A stretch of 64,000 nucleotides of DNA from Erodium maritimum (lineage: Eukaryota; Streptophyta; Magnoliopsida; Geraniales; Geraniaceae): the NCBI GenBank assembly GCA_963921825.1, contig OY997593.1, positions 66,448,039 to 66,512,038 on the forward strand, written 5' to 3'. The notes beneath the pieces are model-generated. The model did not search any database. It was not told the DNA's origin and worked only from the letters and a program-made list of their open reading frames with translations. Positions 33,094 through 44,599 of this stretch are shown here, one piece after another; the first letter of the stretch is position 1; each line of letters opens with the position of its first letter. The position numbers and the translations under genes are program-made.

Positions 33094-33837
33094 ATCTCTC
33101 CCCCTCGACTGAGATCGGCTCCTTCTATTGTTGTTGCTATACCTCTTATTTTAATTTCTTCCCCTTGTAGCCGAGAGACCATGTGCTAGAACGTCCTCGC
33201 TCACAGCACTCTTCCTAGAAGCCTTTGCAAGTATAGACTGAACAATGTCACTATACACAAACTTCTCCTTGTTCATCGTAATCATCTGATCAACAAATGA
33301 CTCTCATTCCGACAATAAAGAAATCAACAAGAATAAAGCCTTCTAACCATCTTCAAATTTAGCTCCCAAGCTAAGACAATCCGAGTACAAGCACTCAAAC
33401 TCGGTAATATGATCAGTCATAAGCTTACCTGACTATAGCTTGAAAGTGAAGATCTTCTTCTGCAAGTACATCACACTCATCTGATCATTCTGAAGATACA
33501 TAGCCTGAAGCTTATCCCAAATATCCTTGGCGGTTGTCTCATCAGCAAAATTGTAAGCTACATTCCGAGAAAGACACAAACGGATCGTACTACACGCTTT
33601 CCGATCCATCTTGTTCCATCTCTCAAGTTGATCACCCCTTGATGGTTTATCTCCCAACGCATCATACTGATCCAAACTAACAAGAATATCCTTACAATCC
33701 ATTTGACAAGCTTTAAAACTGTTCCGTCCATTAAATCGAAGAATATCGAACCCATGGACATTCACATAACTCTCATCCCGAGATGTGGACGCTCTATCAA
33801 ACATATTCACAAACACATCAATAACAGCAATAACCAA
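33094..33837 (-). pseudogene. Copia gag
   Basis: The UBN2/Retrotran_gag_2 pattern is visible: FNGRNSFKACQMDCKDILVS, RWNKMDRKACSTIRLCLSRN, TAKDIWDKLQAMYLQ and MSVMYLQKKIFTFKL. Between 33094 and 33432 the frame is cut by stops before the zinc knuckle. Confidence 0.78.
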
Positions 33838-33886
33838 TCAATTAGCCAAAACCAGGATGCTCTGATGCCACTAGTAGCTCAACCTG

Positions 33887-33898
33887 GCTCTGATACCA
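33887..33898 (-). other. Primer binding site (tRNA-Met type) of the copia element
   Basis: The minus strand reads TGGTATCAGAGC two bases from the LTR start at 33901. A near copy (TGGCATCAGAGC) sits 27-38 bp further inside. Confidence 0.88.
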
Positions 33899-33900
33899 CT

Positions 33901-35110
33901 TGTAGTAAATCTAGTACCCCCGAAACTGGAATACGAGACTCAGCCAGAAAATCAACCGGATCCGTGGAAAAGAACCGACATGATTCAATCGACAACGGAC
34001 ACCGATAACCAGACTTTCCAACCCCGATCCTAGGACCCAGTCGATAAACGCTAAATGTCTGATACACGGATAATACAGAACAATAATTAAAGTTGCAGAA
34101 AAAATAAACAGAGACAACGATATACGCGGTTCGGCAATGTGCCTACATCTACGGGACAACGACGAGCTCCTTGTATTAGGCGAAAAACAATCCGAGAATT
34201 ACAACCCTAATTCCCTATTTCTCAATACAAATCGATAATCCACAAAAAAAATTAACCTATCTTTTATTACCGATAAAGGATCGTAAAATTCACCTTGAGT
34301 TTTGCAATTTCCTAGTTGTGATCTTGAAATAAATAAACTTTGTCTTGGCTGCCACCTTGGTCTCATGCAAGACATTAATCACACAGCCCCCAAAGAGAAA
34401 CATGTAAATAAAGATTTACCACCAACATTCCAAAGCCTTTTCTCTCTGGTCCTTGATTATAAGTAGCACTTAATTTTATCATCACCACAACACAAGAAAT
34501 TAATGACAAAGCTTCTTAATTTCCACAACAATTCTTCCTTAATTGTTTTACACGCCATCAACCAAATCAAGCGTCTCACAGCCACCAATCAAGCAAGAAT
34601 TAGAGCCATGAGAAAACAATTAAGGCCTCCTTCTTCCCCACGGCACAATCACACCCAAGAAGATCAAAAGCCAACCTAAGTCTTGAATTTTACAGCAACC
34701 CCATGAGAAGAATAGAAGTGAAGTTCTACGAAGCTTACCTCAAAACATGCATAAAACCCCTTTCTTGACTTCCTGCTCCCAACCACACAAGAATCAACCA
34801 AGAGTAAATCTTCCAAGCCACAAGCTTCTTTCCCTGTTTCCATGGTATTTTCAGGATGGAAAATTAGAGAACTTATTTTCTGCACTGTTCATACGCCACC
34901 CAAGATTGGGACCAAGCTTCTTGCTCTTTCTTCTTCTCAAAAAATGCTGCCGCTCATAATGCCAAGAGCAAAAGTGTTTTTTTCTCTCTGTACAAGACAT
35001 CCGCCCCTCAATTAGAATTGGAACCTTATTATTCTTTATAAACTAATGGGAGACAATATGGATATGGGCTTGATTGATGGACCTTTGGGCCATGGCCTTT
35101 TGAGCCAAAA
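33901..35110 (-). repeat. 5' LTR of the copia element
   Basis: The plus strand begins TGTAGTAAATCTAGTACCCC. The first ~680 bp match the left LTR. The outer ~500 bp exist only here. The outer boundary, near gagccaaaata, is approximate. Confidence 0.72.
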
Positions 35111-35117
35111 TAAAATA

Positions 35118-35336
35118 TATATTTCAAGAATTTCAGACAAGAAGTCTTTTTTATGAACTTTCATATGTTTCAATTCTCGTCAACATCAGAGAGTATGGAG
35201 GAATTGTTGGACAAACTTCCCTTGTAGACTAATTTTTTTTTCAAAGCAATCTTGAAACTGAGACTGATGCTAATATTTCCTATTATCTTGTCCTTTTCGC
35301 CTCTTGTTATTTTCGTTGTTTAACTACAAACAGGAC
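35118..35336. repeat. Right copy of the ~230-bp direct repeat
   Basis: It matches 29753-29987 in the same orientation and ends aactacaaac, like the left copy. The following sequence aggacaatttg is therefore the likely original neighbour. Confidence 0.85.
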
Positions 35337-35663
35337 AATTTGTTCGTTCCAACGAATGATTAACATGGATGTCTGGCATACGATTTGAATGTAATTTTTA
35401 TGGCAAATATCACTTTAATTTCTAACTTAATATGTGTTAGATTCAAACTTGGGACTTCACATATAGAGATGTAGTAAGATATTGATCTAATTCCAAAACT
35501 TAAACTAATAGATGAAAGTACTAAGTAAACACACAATTTGATATTTTATATACAACTCTCATATCCATTCCTATATGCATGTTAGGTTGAGATTCATTTT
35601 TAAACCTAAAATTAATTATGCAAAAAAATAGATAACTGATGCGAAATTACTTGTGTCCAGACA
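35337..35663. other. Intergenic DNA between copia flank and Harbinger element
   Basis: AT-rich sequence without recognised features. Confidence 0.5.
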
Positions 35664-35666
35664 TAA

Positions 35667-37249
35667 GAGCATAAACAACGAGTCGGACCTGAGACTCGGC
35701 TCGTGTTTTTGCGGGCCCCAGCCCTCACCCCTCGTCCCGGAAACGCGGGTCGAGCCGCGTCCCTCGCCCCTCGTCCCTTGCCCGGCTCCCGTCCAATGGC
35801 GTGGCGCCACGTGTCCTTGTGTCGGAAAAAAAATCCGAAAACGGTCGGAAACGGTAACTTTTTTTTAATTAAATCTACTACAATTTAAACTCTATAAATA
35901 CCCCAACCTCATTTTTTACACCCATTCTCCAATTTCACTCTCCCATTCCCACATTCTATTCTCTCATTTCCAATATTCTCGTGAAAAATGTCGGGTGACG
36001 CAGGGTCCCGTGCACAATCAGTTGGTGACGAAGTAGGATTCACCCCCGACGAACTAGCACGGGATTTGCAAGAAATTCTAACGGACCCTCGTGAGAACTC
36101 CGCTTTCACGGCATACATGCAACCGGGTTCGAGCTCAGGTAATTGCAGACTAACTTTTTATTTATTATATTTTTTTAATTCATTTTCGTAAGTGATTGTT
36201 GTTGTTTAATTCATTAAACCAATTTATTTAGAATACTTCTGTGGGCGGATGTACCGAAGGAAGACAGACCGAGGGAGCACCCAACACATTTCGACCTGGA
36301 TCATTGGGTTACCGAGCTTGAGGACAATAACAAGTTCGTTGCCGAGGAAGGCACCATGGGTAATGTCCGCCAACAACAACGACAACGCTTGGATGAGGCT
36401 GAGGCTTATAGCTCAACCCCACCCACAAGCACAGGGGACGATTACACACCTCTTGGTGGCGAGTGCCAACAACCAGAATGGGGAGCTTTCGATCACAGCG
36501 AGGGGAGTGAGGTCCCTCTCAGCGACACCCCCCCCCCCTCCCCATGAGGCCGATGCAAGTCCCCCTCAACCAACTCGCCGAATGCGACCGCAAGGAAAGA
36601 CGGCAGCGAATGCATCAAAAAAAGCGACCGTCCTCACGGCCCAAATGGCTGCCTACGCGGAGATGGAACGTACAAGGCAGGAAGGCAAGGCAGAAAGGAC
36701 CCGCATGATACACAAGTTAACCCAACAGTGGGAAGCAAACTTCGCCACCTACATGTCCATGGTGGGAAATGATACCTCCTCCTTCACCGAAGAGGATAAG
36801 GAAGAGCATAGGTCGTGCAAGGCCCAAATGCGATTAGTCTTGGATACCCTTGAAGGTGAACTTCAAGATCTTCGACGACAACAACCACCACCGGATGGCG
36901 ATCCACCGCAATGATTCTTGAGCATGTATTTTTTTTGGGTTGTATTAAAAGGGGGTGAATAAAAGTTCAAGTTCATTTTTATTCGTGTTAAATTTATTTC
37001 TTATTTTTTTTATTGTCATTAATTATTTTTTTCACATTTGTTTATATTTTATATAATTTAAACGGTTTCTGATAAAGAATTAAATAAAACAGCAAAATAT
37101 CAATTAATGAACAACTCAACATCCAGTCAGCATCCACTAAAACTGTGAGCCTCTTATTGCAAAACACTCCAAGTCCCACGATTTTGTTCATTCAACACAA
37201 GGAACTCAGGACTTGGGACTCATTAAGGGTCTTTCCATTATACATGCTC
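35667..37249 (+). mobile_element. PIF/Harbinger deletion derivative (1,583 bp)
   Basis: The ends are GAGCATAAAC and, reversed, GAGCATGTAT. The outer bases are inverted and the next ~40 bp are loosely similar (gagtc, cctgag). A TAA triplet lies on both sides (35664-35666 and 37250-37252), the PIF/Harbinger target duplication. It keeps an ORF1-like coding remnant and lacks any transposase with a DDE core, so it is non-autonomous. Confidence 0.75.
35988..36914 (+). pseudogene. ORF1-like remnant inside the Harbinger element
   Basis: Exon-like 35988-36138 reads MSGDAGSRAQSVGDEVGFTP and ends with a GTAATT donor. After an acceptor at 36230-36231, one frame reads WADVPKEDRPREHPTHFDLD and HWVTELEDNNKFVAEEGTMG, then enters an 11-C tract (36528-36538) and stops at PPPSP. 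The next frame continues with HEADASPPQPTRRMRPQGKT and a coiled-coil-like, charged tail (MERTRQEGKAERTRMIHKLT) to TGA at 36914. A one-base slip in the C tract and a missing DNA-binding middle part explain the pattern. It resembles plant transposon ORF1 proteins with a NAM-like C-terminus; this is tentative. Confidence 0.55.
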
Positions 37250-37252
37250 TAA

Positions 37253-38059
37253 CAAGACACTTATCTATCAACTTTATATCTTAAATGGATTAGAGTTTAA
37301 TATATATGTACTTGTCAGGGGAAATTACTTTTATTTGCTCTTACGTATTGGTCACATACTTTTAAGCACCCTAAAATTTTGGTCACATACTAGACAAAGT
37401 TTTGATCAAGTTTTCAGCATTTTTACCTCATGGTCCAATTCTTAAAAGCATGTAATTGATTTATGACTCATTCATAATACATGTAAATGATTTATGACTC
37501 ATTCATATAAGCATGTAAATAATACCAAAACTTAAGGATACTTATTGAACATTTTAAAACATGACAATTAAAGGTGTGTGACTATTACAAAAGGACAACT
37601 CCAGATAATTTCTCTTAGTTATTAATATCATTTTAATAAACCAAGAGACTGACCCGAGTGCCATTAACGTAGATCTCCATCAAGCCCAGAACTTAACTCC
37701 TTTCCAACACTAGAATATAACATTAGTTTGTTCGGTACATCATGGTGCATGAACTTAATTGCTCTTCTTCAAGGTTAAGATTTGGGGTTACATTATTTTC
37801 CACCATGCATGCCTCAATGATTGGAACATTCTTAGACTAATATGACTTGCAGAACATGAACTCAGAGTTCTTAACATCAAAAGTTAATTGCTTTTATTAA
37901 GGTTACTTCAATCATGTTGACAGTCACCTAAATTCTCAACAATACATAAACCTGTCAATTTATCTGACAAAACAGAAGGAAAAAAACATGAACATGAAAC
38001 TCCAAATTATTCCTCTTCGAAAACAAAATAATATCCAATTCCCATCTTCATCTTCAAGT
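37253..38059. other. Intergenic DNA downstream of laccase copy 2
   Basis: AT-rich. A 25-30 bp direct repeat around gtaaatgatttatgactcat occurs twice near 37450-37510. The laccase 3' UTR and polyadenylation signals probably lie at 37950-38059. Confidence 0.5.
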
Positions 38060-40197
38060 TCAACATTTGGGAAGATCCGCCGGTGGAGGAGGCAGCTTCT
38101 GGTTAGGAAGCTCTCCATCTAAGACAACCCAAGCCATCTTCAAACCCCAACTGGTGTGGACTTCTAAATGGCAGTGCATGAACCATACTCCTGAAATCAA
38201 CAAGTATATATCAACATGATTAATCATCATCATCATTAACCTTAAACAAACCGATAAATGGTGTTGAAAGTTTGTCTCACCAGGGTTGTCTGCCAAGAAC
38301 CTGATTGCAACCCAACCTCCAGAGGGCACACCAATGGTGTTCCTCTCAACAGGGTCAACAAGGTTGAACTTTGGAGGGTCCTTGTTCGGGTCAAAGTTCC
38401 CAAAACCTTGCCCAACAGCAAAGAAGTTGAACCCATGGAGATGAAGAGGATGGCTCTCTGCCCCAAGAATGCTTGTGTCCTGCATCACAAGCTCCACACT
38501 TGTGTTGAATCCCAGAACCACCACTTTTGTTCCATTGCTCACCATGGTATTGTTCGGGGGCGTGCCTGTGTAGTTAAAGGGATTCACCGGTGAGGTGGGA
38601 AAATCAGTGGTGTAAACACCACTTGATTGTCCTGAGAAGTGAGCTTGAAGCATAGCTGTGGTTGGCAAAGTGAAGGACACATTGTTCACTGAGGCTGCAA
38701 ATTTGGTTGCATTGTTGGGTCCTTGACATGTCTGGTTCTGTGGACATGGGGTTGTCCCAAGCCCTACTGTGAAGAAGAAGCGCTTGTCCACTTTCTGAGG
38801 GACATTAGCGGGGAATTGGGCGCTTGCCAAGCTACGAAGCTTCTTCGAGAAACTGGTAGCAAAAGAAGTGTCATTCAGAGCTGGAAGGACTGGCTTCAAG
38901 AGTGGAAGCTTCTTTGTTGAGACATCAACCTCGTATTCTAGGACTCCAGCAACTGTGGAGTTGTCAAAGGTTCCAAGACCGGTCGCGTAGGGCCTAGCAG
39001 CCATGAGGAACCTTGCATTGGGGAACTCTGGTTTTGTCTTGAGGAGGACATTTGTGGTTTGGCCAGGTGTTATGAGGAGTGTATCAGTTTCAAATGGCTT
39101 CACATAGCTTCCATCAGCATCCATAACTCTAAGGCTGTGGTTTGCAATGCTGAAGAAGAGCTCATCGTTCAGTGCAGCGTTGATGAATCGAAGAAGGTAA
39201 GTCTTCCTAGGCTTGACCTTTAACTTGAATGTATCTGCAAATCATAAAGACCCTTCAAGAATCAACACCATGTTCACAAATCACCAAGACAATTCCAATT
39301 TCCATGACATATTGTACCTTTAGCAGAGCAGTTATAGAGAAGTCCTGGAAGGCCATTGATGGTGTAAGCATCAGAGACATTAGGCCCTCCACCAGTCTGA
39401 AGTGCCTGGCTGATCACAGCCTCAGGGTCCGAATTCCACCACTCTCCTGCAATGTTAATTTGTACGCGTATAAGTAAATAAAGATTAGGACTTTGTTTAT
39501 GTAACAGATTTGTTGATGATTACCAAATATGATAGGAACTTCCTTGTAGGGCTTAGCAAAAGGGTAAGGGACATTCCTCTTGGGGAGGATGATTATAGGG
39601 CCATAGAGAGTGGCTCTTAGCCATGAGATATGGGCATGCCAGAAGAAAGTCCCTCTTTGGCCTACACTGGTGAAGTTGTACACATAGCTTTGGCCTGTCT
39701 GTATAGGACACTGAGTCACATATGCTGGCCCATCAGCCCATCCACTTCGAAGCTGTCGAATCCCATGCCTAAAAAGCACAAAACATCATAGTATCAAAAA
39801 CATTGAATCTGCAGAACAATAGAAGTACTTAACGATTCGTCCTAATTCATACCAATGGAGGGAGATGTTGTTTTGGACATGGTTGACCACTTTGACTATA
39901 ACACGATCGCCTTCCCTAGCCACAATGCGAGGCCCAGGGAACTGCCCGTTGACCGTCACCATGCTCTTGGTGTGACATAGCCTTGTCACATTCTGTAGCT
40001 TGATCTGCAAAAACAATGTTGTTGTACACATTAACATTATCACACTAATTAAGTTAATCTTTTATAGTTCTTAGGTTACATACATCGAACTTGTAGTGCC
40101 TAGTAACGCCCTCAGTAGCATTGGCTAGTGACATGCTGCATAATATGGAGAAGAGGACAAGTCCAGAAACTACAGCAGAGTATGGAAGAGAACCCAT
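38060..40197 (-). CDS. LAC17: Laccase, LAC17-like (copy 2)
   Basis: Six exons: 40197-40084, 40004-39853, 39768-39524, 39446-39318, 39234-38281 and 38190-38060. They give 574 residues. Exon sizes 2, 3, 4 and 6 are identical to copy 1. The signal sequence is shorter ([18 protein letters not shown]...). Copper ligands are HWHG 88-91, WHAHISW from 132, HPLHLHG from 475 and [12 protein letters not shown] from 537. Differences from copy 1 include GTFFWHAH in place of [17 protein letters not shown] in place of KPGKTYLLR, and a four-residue shorter exon 5. The role is expected to be the same: apoplastic monolignol oxidation. The last intron is exactly 90 bp without an in-frame stop, so its retention would insert 30 residues just before the C-terminal copper motif. 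Confidence 0.95.
39165..39185 (-). promoter_or_regulatory. miR397 target site in laccase copy 2
   Basis: The plus strand begins TCGTTCAG and ends TGCAGCGTTGATG. Two mismatches to miR397a, at miRNA positions 3 and 6. The position-6 difference is shared with copy 1. Confidence 0.78.
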
Positions 40198-40252
40198 TTT
40201 TGGTGCTTAGGATTTAGTTGTGGACTATGAATGTGTCTGAACTCTGAAGTCC

Positions 40253-40260
40253 TATATATA
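40253..40260 (-). promoter_or_regulatory. TATA box of laccase copy 2
   Basis: TATATATA, 56 bp upstream of the ATG. I saw no AC-III element like that of copy 1 in the next 100 bp. Confidence 0.55.
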
Positions 40261-41558
40261 CACACATAATATCTATCTTTTTTTAGTTGCTTGGATGAAC
40301 AGTTTGAGACAGGCCCAGGGGAGTAGTTGATAGGCCAACCTTAGAGTGATTTCTAAGACAATCTTATAATGTGATCCTTTTCAGTGGTCCCCAAAACACC
40401 TTACTGGTTCAAAGATGAACAGTGCATTCAAATTCAACATGTCTGGATTCTTAACATGAATTGGGTTGATTCATCAGTGTAGCTCCCCTCCTAATCATAT
40501 ACCAAATCCATGAAAGAGGGCTCTTCTTTTGTAGGTGCTCTCACCTTTTTTTATGAGAAGATATCTTAACATCTCATTATTAATTAGCTCTAATTAGGTT
40601 CAAGGGTAGAGTGAAGTGAATAGGTACCAGGATTTAAGGTTTGAAAGTTGCCCACGTCAATGATATCGTGAAATCAAAGATATAATAATATCTGATTTTT
40701 AACCGTTTATCTTTGTGTCTTTTATTTATGTCAGTTATATTTAATAAGTAATGTTTTGGTCTAAAGATGATGAGCATGTTACAAGGATTTCAGCCAACAA
40801 GTCCCTGTAACTGGTAGCTATACTGTATCTGTACATCATGTCTTGTAGTTTTCATGTATTGTCAAGTGGGAGAACCTTTGTTGAAGCTCCTTTCACCACA
40901 ATCTTGGTGATCCAATTAAACACACATAAATGTTGTCAAGTAGCTTAAATCCGTTATTGTTTCTGTTATCTTTTTTTTGTACATTTATTTCCGTTATCTT
41001 AAAATAAATGTATTGTACGAGTTTTCGTTAATGTAGACTACCAGATTTTGTATGAACGACAATAGATCAATAATTTTTCCTACAGAATCATAGTTAGATA
41101 CTGTATTGAAGAATCCTGTACCAATTGGGAAAGATCCTGTGACTGAGCACGCTAACCTTAACACCAAAAATAGAAAGATGACCAACAAATGTCTTCAACC
41201 TCTTTCACCAACCAAAGTAGCCCGACAAGATATTGACATAACACCTCCTCAACCTTCTCTTCATCTCCAACCTTGGCCATGACCAGTCATCCCTGAAAAA
41301 ATTAACCTCATATAGGAGTAAAAGAGGAAGAACCTGTCGATTGTGATTAGGGAAGTTCTTAATCATTATTATGTGAAATTTAAGGAGAAGATGTGAAACA
41401 CTGAAGATTCCATAAGTAACTTTTCATGACAGTCATTACAAGGATGTACAACATCAAGTTGAAGCCTCGTGTTGGGTACTGTTCCTAATAACAGGACTGT
41501 AGATTTGTACATGATCCAAAAACAGCATATATGTCGCATGGTGTATTACAATTCTTGG
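40261..41558. other. Intergenic DNA between laccase copy 2 and the LNK1-like gene
   Basis: Contains the laccase promoter region and, at 41.2-41.56 kb, the probable 3' UTR of the LNK1-like gene. No other gene or clear repeat recognised. Confidence 0.5.
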
Positions 41559-44500
41559 TTATTTTTCACCATCACTCTGCAACTTATTATCTATACTGGC
41601 AGCTATCTCTTGAGAGATCTGTTTTTGGAACATGGGTGGACTCAGAAGAGGTCCATGAACCTGCAATGTTCAAAATTCATAGGTCGAACCAAACAATGTA
41701 AGATGTCTGTAGATTTTTACGAGCTGAAACACTATGATAGGAATGGTGAGGTTTACCTTGGCCTGAGACTTGAGAGAGGTAGCGTCATTTGCAGATAGGT
41801 CTTGAGGTCTATGGAATAATAGGTGAGCTATAGATCGGTCTATAGGGTTGGTGTTAGTCTCAATATCCATAAATCCAGGGCACCTAAATGACAACATATA
41901 ACAGTATAGTTAAGAACTTGAACACAAACAAAACTATAACAAGAACCAATTACATTTCCACATCAAAGAAAAAGACTTCAGGTCATTTTTCCTTGAACAC
42001 GATTACTGTGATAAGTTTCACTTATTCGGTAAAGTTGTTCAATGATCTTATTTCTTTGTGAGTTATTGCAGGCTTGGTATAATTTGAATTTTTCATGTAA
42101 TCTAATGACAAACACATTTGAACAAGTATTAGACAGAAATGTGTAGAGGAAGCAATATCAGCATACTTGTTTGTTTCATCAGCAACCAATGGTCCATTTA
42201 CATCTTTGTCATTACTGAGGCCACCACTTGCACTTGGGTTTGAAAAATTGTGCCTCTGTTCAGCACTTCTAGCCAAGCGGTATAGACTATCCCTTATGCA
42301 CAGTTTTGTCCTGATATCCAGCTGAATGCAAGCAAATTCAACTCATTTCATTTGAAAAGAAGGATGATGAGAAATAATAACCTAAAAAAAACTTGAGTGC
42401 ACATACAATGCACAAAGTATGGCCTACTCAACACTGTGAAAGTGAAGGTCAGTATTTGTCAGACCTGAATGTATCACATTATACAATAATGCATGACTTG
42501 ATTAAGATAACTTCTAATACTGAAAATGCTGCATAGAAGGAATTCACCATGGTACCTGCTCCATAACTTGTTGAAGCTGAAGAAAATTAGTAGCTTGTGG
42601 TGAGACTTCATCCAATACCGAGCTCGCACAAGTACTTTCTTGTACATTACATGACTCTAATTTAGCTGGAAATGCTGCACCTTCAGCTTTACTATGGCCA
42701 TCAATCTCATTTTCAGATTGATGCATTTGCTTCCGACTTGAAACACGATTACAAACTATATCTGAACTTGCAATATCTGCATGCTTGAAGTCCCCACTGA
42801 GTGATGCTTGTACATCCTCCCATTTCTTCATCTCATTAGCTATGGCAGAAGGTTTGAACATAGAACCATGAGAGCTCTCCATGGATTGAACTGGATTTGA
42901 TGCATGCGAGGATTCCTTGGGAGAAGGAGAAGGACTATTATTTTCAGACAAACTTGGCACTGAGATTTGATCTGAGGGGTTGCTAAAGTCCAGGTGCATA
43001 TAGGGTGCATGAGTCAGCATGTAGGTTGAGGGAGCAGGTCCTATGCTTTGTTTATGTTGGTGTGTATCAGTGAAAGAAAACATTAGATTGGGTTTGGAAG
43101 AGTTCCCAAATGGTTGTTTAACATCACCACATTGCTCTAGCTCACTAGAATGATGGAAAGAATCACCGTTTTCTGAATAGCAATATTGTGTTTTCCCATC
43201 TTGACCACCATGGTACTTTGACTGCTTCCTTTGCAAAATTATCTATTTGGGGAAAACACAATCAGTTTACCACACGAAATGAGTGCAACTCAATTGATGA
43301 GTCTAATATGGTAAACAAACTACATAGTTTATTAGGATAACGCTTCACCGGGAATTTAGAGTAGCACAGTAGGAGAAGATGGAGATTTTTGAGCCCAATG
43401 AGAGAGTGATTTGAGAAAAAACCCAATTACAAGAATAGTATGGGTCTTTTTCAAGAGAGAATATAACATACATAGGGGGCACTAAGGCCAAATCATATAA
43501 GAGAGAATTTTAAAAAAATTGAGGGGTCCAGGGATATGAAGGTACAAACCTTTGGTACCATATCAGAGGACCAACTCGACTAAAAGCTTAAGCTAATAGT
43601 TGATAGGCCGATTATAGTTTTATACGATATCACCACACACAAAAAAAATATAAATTTTAAATATTATACATTAGACATTACTGACCTGTCCTTTGTTTTC
43701 ATCAGCATCCGTAGTCTGGCTACTTACTATGTCAGACAAGAATAGACTTTTCCTGTCAGAGTCATCAATTGAAGGACCTGTATCCTTTTGCACAGAAGGT
43801 GCACTCTGTTCAGATACATTTTTCAACACACTTGACTCAGGACCCGAAAATTTGAAACCAGACTTCACTGCCTCTTCAGGTCCTTCAGGAGCATGTGAAG
43901 GCGGAAACCAGCACAACTCATCATCATTACCAAGGCTTCCCAGCCCAAAAGTTAAATCACAGCTCCTGAAAAACGTGTTTGCAACATATTTGTAAGATGT
44001 AAGTTACCTACGCGAATCAGAAAACATATGAGAAACATAGCTGAAGTAGTGTTTTTGCCTACCCAAACAACATCCTATCAATGTCCTCTAAGTTTCCTAT
44101 ATCTGGCCACCCAGAATACAAAAGATCATCGTCCCTCTGAGAAATGTGACTGAGTGGATAATCACAGGAGTTACTGTTGTTGTCAACCAAGGTTGGATGA
44201 TTAGCACAAAGCTCACTACCTACTGGGTCTATGTTGTCACCTTTAAGACAATGTCCAGTCATCCTTGAATCGTCAGTAGTTCTATCCTTCTCCAACAGTG
44301 TATCCTTCTTGGTCATCCTTTCCTCCTTTCCATGTATGGCATATTTAGTTGCCTTATTAGCACTATCAGTCATGTCGATTACTCCAAGTCTTGCTTTCTT
44401 ATGGCTATCACCTTGAACTGCACATTCATCCCCATCTTCATCACCCGGACGAGGTACTATATGATCATCACTTTCACTAAACTCATCCCAGACATTATCT

Positions 44501-44599
44501 TCAAGCTGTAGCATCATTCCAAACAATTTTCAACCTTTTCAGACTTGATTTGAATGAACAACGAAAATTTTATACCTCATACATGCACAAATCTGACAT
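41559..44599 (-). CDS. LNK1: LNK1-like night light-inducible and clock-regulated protein
   Basis: Seven coding exons: 44599-44576, 44505-44063, 43965-43686, 43242-42556, 42321-42167, 41883-41757 and 41660-41559. They sum to 1,818 nt and 605 residues, close to the family length. Signatures: MSDLCMYELEDNVWDEF with DDHIVPRP at residues 1-28, WPDIGNLEDIDRMLF at about 141-155 and GLGSLGNDDELCWF. The C-terminal block LDIRTKLCIRDSLYRLARSA with EQRH covers about 479-502, the region that binds RVE8-type MYB factors in LNK proteins. These proteins have no DNA-binding domain; they act in the nucleus as coactivators of evening clock genes and link light to the clock. The LNK1 rather than LNK2 call rests on the MSDL...LEDxVWDEF start. 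The tiny first coding exon (8 codons) is supported by a GAG|GTATAA donor and a CTACAG acceptor. Confidence 0.9.

Larger units (their letters stand above)
29988..35110 (-). mobile_element. Degenerate Ty1/copia retrotransposon with unequal LTRs
   Basis: Minus-strand element. It has a long right (5') LTR from 33901, a tRNA-Met primer site at 33887-33898, gag, protease, integrase and only the first part of reverse transcriptase, then foreign LTR-like sequence, then a partial left (3') LTR at 29988-30666. All frames carry stops or frameshifts. The right LTR limit near 35110 is estimated from the start of the flank repeat. Confidence 0.85.

Noticed and set aside
36249-36914. The single 221-codon frame across the Harbinger remnant as the true protein
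   Set aside because: Its first half reads as noise, while another frame (WADVPKEDRP, HFDLDHWVTELED) is clearly protein-like up to the C tract; the long frame is partly accidental.
41469-41798. 109-codon plus-strand frame
   Set aside because: It overlaps the last exons of the LNK1-like gene in antisense and has no features of its own.
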